From Tubulanus polymorphus (taxonomy: Eukaryota; Nemertea; Palaeonemertea; Tubulaniformes; Tubulanidae), in the NCBI RefSeq assembly GCF_964204645.1, contig NC_134026.1:31295150-31357149 (forward strand): DNA of 62,000 nucleotides. Direction: 5' to 3'. This document shows positions 53,374 through 62,000 of this stretch, piece after piece. The translations under genes were made by a program, and so were the position numbers. The notes under the pieces were generated by a model. The model saw only the letters and a list, made by a program, of their open reading frames with translations. It searched no databases and was not told the origin of the DNA. Position 1 is the first letter of the stretch. Every line of letters starts with the position of its first letter.

Positions 53374-54655
53374 TTGTAAAAATGGCTGACAAGGAATTTA
53401 CGGCAGCGATCCAATGAACGGTTGTATAGAATGAACAATCCGATGATCCATCAACACTTACAAGAATTGACGGCCATGTCTTAACGGATCTGGCGAGGTT
53501 CATGTCACAATCAGTAGCGAGTTACGCGTTATAGTGTTACTCATGTCTCCATATACAACTGTTCAATTATTGAATAATTCTGATCAGGTCACGTGTTTAC
53601 ACTGATCTCGATGTCGCATCAGGAGCTTGTTGCGAGCTTAAAAGCCACTTTATTACATGTGCATAGACGACGTATCTTTTAAACGAACACCAGTAGATTT
53701 ATATCAACAGGAAGTCGAGGCAGGGGTGGAGTTCACCGCAACGACCTTACTGTCCGATGTTTCCACAGATTGGGTGGACACAATATGTAGAGCCACATAG
53801 ATCACTATGGATACAACCACTTCCACCGACTGGTAGATGAGTGGATGGATCTATAAAAGGGATATTTTTGGCGGCCAGAGAACCTGAGCCTTCCCTTTGA
53901 TGTTGATTTCCTTTTTGTGAAGACCGATATCGTGTACGATTCACTGGACACTCCTATCCTCTATGAAATTTGATCTTTTCAGAGGTATTTCGTCCAAAAT
54001 TCAAAAGCAGCACTTGCAGTTTTCAGTGACGCTGCTTCTTCGAGAAATGCCAATTTTTGACCCCCGCTTTCCAATTTACCTAAATCCATCTCCGCAGGGC
54101 CGTGTAAAACTACGATGATATTGACTAAGGTTGTGATGTGAAACGCGCTGCCATATCCAATTGAACATTTCTGAGTTAGATTTTGAATGAAATGAATAAT
54201 TGATTAAAATATTTTGGGTCACGGAGTTTTATTACGTAAAATGGTGTCTCATTCGACGCTGCAGGCTTTTAATTAAACTAGGGCGGCAGAATTCATTAAG
54301 TATAAGTTATGATATATTTTCCAGATCTACTTTTATACCGATCATATTTTTCTTCAGTTTCACAATTTATTATTATCCAATTCAGGAAAACTGTTACTCG
54401 ACCAGGGAAACATGATTCCGCGCTCTTATCGGGACTCGAACCCAACAGAATTAGTGAATTATCTCGGCAAGCATTTCCATTTAACTAAAGCAACCCGAAC
54501 TGTTTTCCATTTACTGTTGGGATTACTGTATTTCCACGTGGTTCAACATCAACAAATAGAATGCATTTTCATAACTGAACCTAATCAAATTTTGTCTAGC
54601 GACACGTAAAGGATTTAGCAACGTGTACGAGGCTTATTTCATATTCTTGTCACAG
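53374..54655. other. No confident gene
   Basis: TATAAAAGGG at 53851-53860 is TATA-like. The minus-strand frame 53944-53747 (contains SLAAKNIPFIDPSTHLPVGG) and the plus frame 54412-54609 are unrecognised and lack convincing splice sites. Confidence 0.3.
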
Positions 54656-54829
54656 GAGTTACATCAATTTCATTTGCCAACCAACTGTTGCGATGGCGTC
54701 AAATCGCGCAATCGAGTCGAGCGACGAAAAGGGAAGTCTGATAAATCGTGTCCCTGGGGCGATCGATCATTTCACTATACGCCGAAACCTCCCTTGCAGA
54801 TGCTACCGCCGTCGTCGTCTTCGAGCTAG
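54656..54829 (+). CDS. Candidate last exon (57 codons plus stop)
   Basis: The acceptor TATTTCATATTCTTGTCACAG is strong. The frame reads ELHQFHLPTNCCDGVKSRNR, then VERRKGKSDKSCPWGDRSFH, YTPKPPLQMLPPSSSSS and a TAG stop. Codons are CpG-rich, unlike the AT-rich flanks, and the C-terminus is basic then Pro/Ser-rich. No family recognised. The preceding exon would need to end at a codon boundary. Confidence 0.35.
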   Translation, partial: ELHQFHLPTNCCDGVKSRNRVERRKGKSDKSCPWGDRSFHYTPKPPLQMLPPSSSSS

Positions 54830-54931
54830 AAAATCTGCCTAGATTATAGTAAATCAGTCGCACGCGGTATGAACGACGAAATTACCGTTCGATATCTCAC
54901 CGAGATATGCATAAGGTAAAAATCGAGGTAT

Positions 54932-55168
54932 TTACGATAATAGCGGATATGGAGAATTCAGCTCTACATTTCTATCTCGCGGTGTCTCAATTTGTAGGGT
55001 TGTTAGCACTGTGTGAGCGGTGATGAACGGTAGGGAGCCGTCACATCCTCGTCTCGCCGAGAAACTCATTTTCCTTCTTTCCGATGGTGAGGATTCTCTT
55101 GAAAGGTACAGATAATCATGTATTTTCGGGCTAGATCTGGCGACATGACGGTTTGACAAGCGTCGTCA
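54932..55168 (-). CDS. Open stretch on the minus strand, unrecognised
   Basis: The minus frame reads RHVARSSPKIHDYLYLSRES then SPSERRKMSFSARRGCDGSL to a stop at 54932. The acceptor (GTCATGTCGCCAG) is weak. CpG-rich like the neighbouring plus-strand candidate; one of the two strands may be misleading. Confidence 0.18.
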
Positions 55169-55328
55169 GCCCAATTACCTCGAACGCGACGACAAACCGC
55201 TATAATGCAGTACGTGAGATGATATCGCAAATCATTGCCTCACATTATTTCCACCTAAAGAGACTCGTAAAAATCCGTCTTAAAATCGTTCAATGAATGA
55301 GGCTGATTCTACGTTCGCACATGGAAAT

Positions 55329-55515
55329 CGAGGATCCACCAGGTGTCGCTTATGTGCTTAGTAGGATATACTGTGGCAATCGAGGATTCCGTTTGTGGCA
55401 AGTATGGATCCACCAGGTGTCACTAGTGCGCGGTAGTCTATCAACTGCTGTAGCAGACTAGAAAGACACTTGTGGCAAGTGAGGATCCACCGGGTGTCGC
55501 TAGTGTGCAGTAGGA
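55329..55515 (+). repeat. Three diverged copies with a CTCF-like core
   Basis: GAGGATCCACCAGGTGTCGC, TATGGATCCACCAGGTGTCA and GAGGATCCACCGGGTGTCGC, each followed by TAGTGxGCxGTAG, about 80 bp apart. CCACCAGGTGTCGCT is one base from the CTCF consensus. Confidence 0.75.
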
Positions 55516-55589
55516 CGTCAATTAATGTTGGAAGCGAGGTGGTGCTATTAGGATGCCAGTTTCTCCTCAATTTAAGTCTATCCATAATT

Positions 55590-55660
55590 CTACTCGCTTT
55601 GAAGATGGTCCATAGACTGGTCTTCAATCTAAGACATGATGGCGCAACTGACCGCTTGGT
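55590..55660 (+). mobile_element. MITE right-end fragment
   Basis: AAGATGGTCCATAGACTGGT, CTTCAATCTAAGACATGATG, GCGCAACTGACC. Confidence 0.6.
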
Positions 55661-55985
55661 GATGGCGTTTTACAAAAGAAATTGAATATGCACTAACTGC
55701 AATGTAGTTACTATTCTAACGAAACTATGACTCTGCTCGGACAGGCTGAAATGTCTTCCATTCTGAGAGGTTGAACATGTCTCACACACTGTCGTATATA
55801 GTAGATTACACCTCACTAATTCTATTATACACTGACTCTTGGGTATTACTACTCGAGGGGATATAGTGTAGGGGTTGTACTCTAGTTAAATTGATTATTT
55901 CGATTACTCGATATTTGTAGAATTCTAGTTAGTCACCGGTCACTTAGCAATCTCATTCACATCGAGATGGTCATTCCACGAGCCA

Positions 55986-56000
55986 CCGCTAGGGGGCACT
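55986..56000 (+). promoter_or_regulatory. CTCF-like motif
   Basis: CCGCTAGGGGGCACT fits CCASYAGRKGGCRSY with one difference. Single site. Confidence 0.4.
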
Positions 56001-56128
56001 GGGTCCAGTTTCACGATGACAATTAACTAAATTTTTTGGTGTTCAATCGCTGTTAGTTATTTCATGTTTTCAATGAGGACAACAATTCAAACTTAACCGT
56101 TTCATCCATTTCAACTTGTTTGTTTCAG

Positions 56129-56260
56129 GAGGTTAAAAGAGGGGTGGGTTCGAACCCCATAGAACGCTTGGATCCACAACTACTGAGTAATCTCCCGATA
56201 CTATCAGATTGTCTTATCTCTGCCGAGGGATCATATTCTAATTCGTGTAAATATTCATAG
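56129..56260 (+). CDS. Candidate exon, or tRNA-like repeat fragment
   Basis: A strong acceptor (TTTCAACTTGTTTGTTTCAG) opens 43 codons (EVKRGVGSNPIERLDPQLLS, NLPILSDCLISAEGSYSNS) to a stop at 56258-56260, with donor-like GTAAAT at 56247. However GGTTCGAACCCC (56149-56160) is a perfect B-box-like sequence, so the stretch may be a SINE remnant instead. Confidence 0.2.
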   Translation, partial: EVKRGVGSNPIERLDPQLLSNLPILSDCLISAEGSYSNSCKYS

Positions 56261-56261
56261 G

Positions 56262-57572
56262 TATGTTACTGTAGAAAATAAATCTCTGGACCAGTGAGTT
56301 ATTATTACTGCCATCCGGTACAAGTCTGAAAGCTGCTGAATGGATCTGTTACAGAAATAAGCTTAACTCAGTCACGAAATATTTCCACCGGTGAGAATTG
56401 AGTTTTTTCAATGAACGGAATGAAGATTGAAGACTTCTTTCACCGTGGAATCCCTCGATTCCATATTTACATTGTAGATGACGTTTTTCATGAATGAATG
56501 CGCGGCGGAATTGCTTGTTAACACCGAAGTTGAACTTATGTTGCGTTACATTTTCATGAAGCAATTTACGATCGGAGACGATGCCAGAGTTCTACTGGAT
56601 AGAAATGTTGGGTAATATGATTAATTATTTATTACATCAGTTAATTCAATTACCCATCACCGTAATCCACATAATAGAAAAAAATATGAATTTCAGATCA
56701 GACTCCGCTGACATGTTGTCGATAAATCTACTGCGACGTTATTCATTGACAACTACAGCGAGACATCTTTCTTTCTGCGACACGTGTGGAGCAGGTATTA
56801 CTATATAGGTAAACTTGATTCTTTTTTATGCCTACAGAGTTTTAAGACTTCAATCGGTAAACATGATAAGGTAGTTACTTTGTATAAACTTATGATCTTT
56901 GCCTAAGAATACGAACTTCCAATAGATTCATCAGATGAAGTCAGGATCATTTACTTTGTTGAAGCTACCTTATATATTAGTAGCGAAATCTCGTAATTTT
57001 CTAAAAGAATTAGTTAACCTACATTGTACACTTGTCTTAACGTTAACTGATTCGAAACCATCATGGCTTCTCCACAATTTCAGGTATATGTTTAAAATAT
57101 TATGATCCCAAACAAAATCGATGTCAGACTAAAGTAAATAGACTTCATCTGTCTTCATGTTTACTGATTCGACATCAGGTTCACACACGGATCCTCGATA
57201 ACTCTGTATAGTCCGATCAATCAAGAAAAGCGTGTGAAATATGGAACATATTCTGCCAAATAAACCGTACATGAAACATCTTTATATATTTTGAGATCAT
57301 TTACAGATATAACATCTAAAGAAAATGTAATCGGAATCTCGTTCGGCCTACTGCGTCTAGACAATAACTGGAAGTCAGTTCTGTGACGTGTGACAATACC
57401 CCCTCGGGTGGAATCAGTCGGTGTCGGTATTTACTTGTCTGCGCCACAAAACTGATAACGGCCTTCTCGAGTATCAGCTATGTAATAATCATCATCTAAA
57501 TCTCTAGTTACTCGTACGGATTGGACGATGAGGTCACGGTCCGCTGGAGGCAGATCTAAAACTACGACCTAC
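56262..57572. other. No confident gene
   Basis: AT-rich. CCATCATGGCTTCTCCACAA TTTCAG|GTATAT (57059-57086) could be a first coding exon (MASPQFQ) but there is no other support. Confidence 0.3.
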
Positions 57573-57614
57573 CTCGCTGCTGGAGAACTCCAACCGTGAT
57601 GAGAGAGAGAGAGA
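57573..57614 (-). CDS. Candidate 42-nt internal exon
   Basis: On the minus strand GATTTTGTTTTTTCAG and GCGAG|GTAGGT enclose 14 codons, open in all three frames (SLSLSSRLEFSSSE in phase 0). The start is a (TC)n run, so a shifted acceptor is possible. Confidence 0.18.
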
Positions 57615-57845
57615 CTGAAAAAACAAAATCCGTGTCCGTCACTAAAATGACAACTGTAGCTTCTGCTTCCGGTGGCTGGCTGCTGCAATTTGCAAACTAA
57701 CTGTTGCCAACTTACAATAAAAGTTCCAATCCTAACAACACCGCCAAGGCAACTGATTGGGGATGATTGACATCAAATTGGCAAGCGAAATCCAATCACC
57801 AGCTCATTGCCCAGGGGAAGCTACACTGATTGATCCGCGAGAGTC

Positions 57846-58154
57846 GTGCGCGCCGCCACAAACCCACCACTGACACTTCTACTACCAGTTTACGGTACCA
57901 TATTGATTATTTTACGACTGGAAGTCATGAAATCGGAAAAAGAGCAGTATTTCAATGATCATGGCCGTCACCGACGACCAACCGTCTTTATTCAATTTCA
58001 AATCCAACCGTTGAATAATAACGACTTGATGCAGCCGATTACAGTCAGTGTAAACAGTAACAGAGTAACAGCCCCGCCGTATTTGAGGAGAGGATGCGTC
58101 TCAATAAATATACATATTGATCAATCGGTAAAGTCATGTGACATTAATCGATAA
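57846..58154 (+). other. Open frame of 102 codons, unsupported
   Basis: Contains RPTVFIQFQIQPLNNNDLMQ. No domain or splice support; recorded because it is one of the longer repeat-free frames in the window. Confidence 0.15.
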
Positions 58155-58191
58155 TACAGATACAAGTCAAACATCGCGCGGACAACACCGG

Positions 58192-58350
58192 AAGCAGAAT
58201 CTAGACGCCATATTGTGACGTCAAAGAAATCCACACCTCCATTCAAGAATCTAGACCGACGCCATCTTGTGACGTCACAATTAAGCACACTTCCGTTTTG
58301 AGGTGAATCTAGACGCCATGTCGTGACGTCACAATAAACCTCACTTCCGA
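58192..58350 (+). repeat. Three diverged repeats, each with TGACGTCA
   Basis: GAATCTAGACGCCATATTGT, GAATCTAGACCGACGCCATC and GAATCTAGACGCCATGTCGT, each followed by GACGTCA, spaced about 50-57 bp. TGACGTCA is the full cAMP-response-element palindrome and GCCATxTTG resembles a YY1 site. Confidence 0.8.
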
Positions 58351-58379
58351 TAGTTACGAACTAAATGATTTCTGGACGA

Positions 58380-58395
58380 GAGAATGCGATGAGAG

Positions 58396-58431
<36 letters not shown>

Positions 58432-58645
58432 AGGAGAGAGGAGAGAGGAGAGAGGAGAGAGGAGAGAGGAGAGAGAGAGGAGGAGAGAGAGAGGAGAGAG
58501 AAGAGAAGAGAGGAGAGAGAGGAGAGGGGAGAGAGAGGAGAGGGGAGAGAGAGGAGAGAGGAGAGAAGAGAGAGGAGAGAGAATAGAGAGAGAGAGGAGA
58601 GAGAGAGGAGGAGAGAGAGAGGAGAGAGAAGAGAGAGAGGAGAAA
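58380..58645 (+). repeat. (GA)n/(GAGAGG)n purine tract
   Basis: Low-complexity purines with irregular GGAGAGAG units. Ser/Leu and Arg/Glu frames are artefacts. Confidence 0.96.
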
Positions 58646-58854
58646 GTACCTACTTCACAACTACGCACCATTAACCAACTTCATCTTATATTGCAGTATT
58701 TTACGATACTACGATAAAAACTGAGCGAGTAATGTATGGACAAAAACCATATCGCTACAAGAAGAAACATGCCCAGTGTCCAATAGCCCCGTTTTGTCCA
58801 TCGTCCAGTTTCTAGTGTCCTGAGATCAGTGCCCACAGTTTCCCGTCCATTATC

Positions 58855-58980
58855 CCCTCCCAAATGCCCTGTTTACATTGCCAAGTGCCAGGGGCCCCTG
58901 TGTTTAGTGTCGCCCCTGTACCCAGTGTCCAGTAACCAGTGTCCAGTACCCAGTTCTCAGTGTCTTGTCCCTGTGTCCTT
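58855..58980 (+). repeat. Degenerate CCAGTGTCC repeat
   Basis: CCCAGTGTCCAGTAACCAGT, GTCCAGTACCCAGT and similar blocks of 10-15 bp. Confidence 0.6.
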
Positions 58981-60405
58981 TATGCCAAATTCACGATAAC
59001 TAATTGTTTAGTCTTCTCCATTAAAACATTGATATCAAGTGAATTTGAAATTCCAGAAATCTCAGAATCGATTCATACATTTATGTATATGATATATCGG
59101 TGATATATGATGGCGGGTGATATATGATGATGATTTACCTTCATTGCTCAAGTGTCTCAGACACGAACCGCGCTCAATTCACTGAGGAGCCATTAATACT
59201 GAGGAGGAAACTTCTCTGTCTGTCACAGATTCAATTCCGTGCCTCGTGCTTACAATGCAAATAAATGAATATCATTATCGTCAACCGGTTTATCATTTCT
59301 CTGACGCCGTAAAAAAAAACGTCGCAAAAATGTTTTTATTCATCGATAACTATTGCGGGGTATATACTCGAGTGAGTCGATGCGCACTACGTCATCAATA
59401 TTGAGGCGTTTCAATATAACAATTAGAATTGTGAAAATTGACGTTTAATTTGTAATTTATCGAATTTCATAACTCTTCTTTTCATTCTAATGGCTTTTCG
59501 TGTCTTTCTGATGATGAACTTTGAGCAGATGTCCACTACGTCATCAATAAACATCATCGGGGCTAGACTGGTTGCCGGTCAATTCAATTCAATCGTCAAT
59601 ATATTCAAATTCAAAATACATTATTCATACTATATCATTCAATGTCGAAAATATCAAGCATTTATTATCAAGCAAAAAAGTTCCAAGTTAGTTTTGTTAC
59701 CAATACTGCAAAAATATCTACCAAGACGTCAATAAACTTTTAAAGTTAGTTTTCCTTGTCATCTCGCGGATTTCGAACTTATTTCACGCCGCACTTTTTA
59801 CGAGTATAGCGCTGAGAGTCGTGTTAATAAATATCCTACTCGGTAACGGGGGGACACGTCAAACGATACACCAACGTGTAAGAACAAACCCATAAAACCG
59901 AGCATTATGAGCTGTTTGAGGCTGATAAAATAAATCATATCATCATGCATTGATTATAGCATGAAAATGATACAGCGCCAAACTGCACGTCTTTCCACGG
60001 CCCGCTGGGAGCTTTATACCGACTGACTATACCAGTAATATTAACCGGTTCTAGCGCGATGAAAAGACTCATTTTGCAAAGTGTACTTTCTCAGTGTATA
60101 TCACTGGAGCGCGTGAATGATGATCAATGCGCTACTCGCGGTAACAACCAAGAAATTGTCGTGTATCTTACATTCTTCAAACATGGATAGAAATCGATGC
60201 TGGTTGTAAAAACGGGCGACGATTATTGATATTGGTGGCAGAAACCAACTGTTTATTGTTCATTCACATCTCTCACCCGTTCGCGCTACATTTTGACAAT
60301 TTCGTTATATGGAATAATACTATTGACACAAGACGAATATTGTGACAGTTCTTTAAAAACCAGACTCGAGATTTCAACATCGTCGATCATCGTTTGTATA
60401 CTCAC
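58981..60405. other. No gene seen
   Basis: AT-rich. The open frame 59490-59735 is Ile/Lys/Phe-rich and unsupported. GATATATGATGGCGGGTGAT / GATATATGATGATG is a short tandem duplication at 59100-59135. Confidence 0.4.
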
Positions 60406-60447
60406 TTGCCAGGGCTCGCTTGTCTACATGACTTGATGAATTCGTCT
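60406..60447 (-). CDS. Candidate 42-nt internal exon
   Basis: On the minus strand TTGTCTGGACTTAATCAG and GGCAA|GTGAGT enclose 42 nt. Two frames are open (DEFIKSCRQASPG or TNSSSHVDKRALA). The donor is strong, the acceptor moderate. Confidence 0.22.
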
Positions 60448-60489
60448 CTGATTAAGTCCAGACAATGTGGTTGACACGATGTGTAGATC

Positions 60490-60594
60490 AGCAGTCGGAC
60501 TGAGACCAGTCTCAGACTCTACAGCCAATGTAACAACTAAAGACCAATCTCTAGATTCAAAACCATTTTGGACTTAGTCCCGACTGGCACTGAC
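60490..60594 (+). mobile_element. MITE fragment preceding the intact copy
   Basis: GAGACCAGTCTCAGACTCTA, CAGCCAATGTAACAACTAAA, GACCAATCTCTAGATTC and GACTTAGTCCCGACTGGCAC. Two family members are thus adjacent. Confidence 0.7.
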
Positions 60595-60743
60595 CCCAGG
60601 GGCAGGTTCCATTGTCATGGCTTAAGACTTAAGACCAATCTAATACCATCTTAGCTCTATAGCCAATCTTACAAAATCAAGACCAGTCTTAAGATTCAAA
60701 ACCATTTTAGACGTAAGTCTCGACTATGGAACCGGGCCCTGGG
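60595..60743 (+). mobile_element. Intact 149-bp MITE (reference copy)
   Basis: Ends are inverted: CCCAGGGGCAGGTTCCATTG TCATGGCTTAAG on the left and, reverse-complemented, CCCAGGGCCCGGTTCCATAG TCGAGACTTACG on the right (about 24 of 32 bases identical). Between them lies one copy of the sequence that forms the 47-bp satellite. No coding capacity; the transposase family cannot be assigned because the target duplication is not clear. Confidence 0.8.
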
Positions 60744-61318
60744 ATTTCGGAACAGGTCACGTGGCCTTGGTTGCTGTTGGAATCTTTAATCTCGATGTGA
60801 AGGTAGCCCAGCCCTGGTAAGCGAGGACGCACTAGTTGAATTCATCCTAGACTTGTCGAAATAAACCTACAATGCATCAGGAAATATCCCCCCCTTAAAT
60901 GACGCACACATCGTCACAGTGATAAGTGAATTAGTTGTATATTAAATGATACTGATACATTGTGAAGATGGTGAGTGATAATGATCAGAATACTGGAGAA
61001 TGATTGATACACGTGATCATCCTAACATTCATTGATACATCTCTGTTAGCTATAGATGCGCGGTCATCCTCTCAGTGATTCCACCAATCAGCGCGCAGTA
61101 ACACGATCGCTGTCCATATCTATCATCCGAGCCAACAAAAAGATTATTGCTACGGAACAAAATGACATGTTGTTTGGTCACATCATTTATTTTCTTGGCA
61201 GCTTTGGCTTTCTGTATATAAACCGTTTTATCGGCGGCACAGTCGTAATAGACTTTGTTATTACATCGACAAACAAGCGATAGATGTGTGACGATTATAC
61301 TGTGCACTGAGCTAGAGT
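60744..61318. other. No gene seen
   Basis: CAGCCCTGGTAAGCGAGGAC at 60810-60829 repeats a segment at about 3228-3243 (ACCCTGGTAAGCGAGGATTC), so another dispersed repeat is present. Confidence 0.4.
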
Positions 61319-61376
61319 CGGAGGAGGGGGTGTCGTACTGAGGGGGAGGGGGGCGTACTGAGGGGGGGAGGGGAGT
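61319..61376 (+). repeat. G-rich GTACTGAGGGGG repeat
   Basis: Three GTACTGAGGGGGxGGGG-type units with G-runs of 4-7, a potential quadruplex. Confidence 0.88.
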
Positions 61377-61554
61377 TATATAGCTGTAGGCTACTGGGTC
61401 GGATGAGCGGATGAGGGGCTTTATTAGAAACAACTTAAATCAAAATGTATGTCGTTCAGTTTGACGTAGATTCAACAGTTTCGTAAAATCTAATTAGATT
61501 TTTTTTTAAAGATTCAATTAGCCGTTTTATTCCGTGTTGTGAAGCTTATCCCGG

Positions 61555-61710
61555 CACACTTAGAATAAAAAAGGCCTGATGAAACACTCTGTGTCCGTGT
61601 TGTAAAGATGATATAAAATCCCGGCGCAAAAAAATGCCCGAAATGTTTTCTAGAGCTAATACATTGTAATTGATTGGACTTTTCGACCTCAATCTTCACT
61701 GATTCAGAAT
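61555..61710 (-). mobile_element. Solo minus-strand copy of the 158-bp element
   Basis: CTGATGAAACACTCTGTGTC, CGTGTTGTAAAGATGATATA, AAATCCCGGCGCAAAAAAAT, GCCCGAAATGTTTTCTAGAG, then GGACTTTTCGACCTCAATCT TCACTGATTCAG. The core is degenerate (GTCGAAAAG). Confidence 0.75.
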
Positions 61711-62000
61711 AGATTAAGAATTACGACGGGTCCGACAACTTTTCCACAATTGCATTTGAATTTTTGTTGGATCTCGCTATATTTCAGTTGAACATGAAAA
61801 ATTCCACAATTGAAGAATGAAAATTAAAAACTCCAAAAGTTTATTGATGCCACGTGACGGTTCAACGGTTTCCTAACGGACATCATTTTTGAATTTTAAG
61901 AATTGAATACATCAAAATAATCGTGTGCGATGAAAGCTTGCCATAGATGACGTCACACATCCAGCCTATACTCTATGACCTGAGGCTGTTTTGGTTTTAT

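Noticed and set aside
59134-59215. Minus-strand exon before GTAAAT donor
   Set aside because: Two plausible acceptors exist but every frame is stopped.

Overview
The window looks like nuclear DNA of an animal, most likely a marine invertebrate. I lean towards a mollusc or other lophotrochozoan, on the overall repeat style alone. No prokaryotic operon, ribosomal RNA operon, complete tRNA gene or long open reading frame is present. Protein-coding signal is limited to short open stretches bounded by good splice sites, as expected for a gene-poor, intron-rich region. A 100-base run of N at 39001-39100 marks a scaffold join.

Repeats dominate. (1) A 69-bp satellite occurs in three arrays (about 6.8-7.6, 34.3-35.2 and 46.3-47.0 kb). 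Its monomer can fold as a small hammerhead ribozyme: core CTGAAGA ... GAAACGT, a 6-bp stem II, a 5-bp stem I and a self-complementary ACGT stem III. Scattered single copies show a longer 158-bp ancestral unit. A minus-strand motif near 5.0 kb has the canonical CTGATGA core, and a 50-bp satellite at 11.3-11.7 kb looks like a degenerate relative. (2) A short inverted-repeat element (MITE) of about 150 bp (intact copy 60595-60743) recurs about ten times. Its interior has expanded into 47-bp satellites, and its ends appear to have given rise to 20-bp and 44-bp minisatellites at 21, 27, 43, 50 and 52 kb. (3) Two copies of a tRNA-Leu-like SINE (24.7-25.1 and 48.0-48.3 kb) differ by a MITE insertion. 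(4) Many unrelated minisatellites are present, the largest being 2.7 kb of a 31-bp unit, along with a pure (CTG)60 tract and long purine tracts.

A tandem array at 19.2-19.6 kb carries six close matches to the CTCF consensus, and further matches lie at 16, 21, 29.7, 37.7, 55.3 and 56.0 kb, so the window may contain an insulator-rich stretch.

Candidate exons are given with their splice signals. The most interesting are three plus-strand, phase-compatible exons at 39.2-40.8 kb (the first opens with an immunoglobulin-like last strand), a minus-strand 47-nt exon at 23.0 kb, plus-strand exons at 21.6 and 25.8 kb, and a possible small secreted peptide gene at 30.8 kb. None can be assigned to a named gene from sequence alone, and no gene symbols are given.
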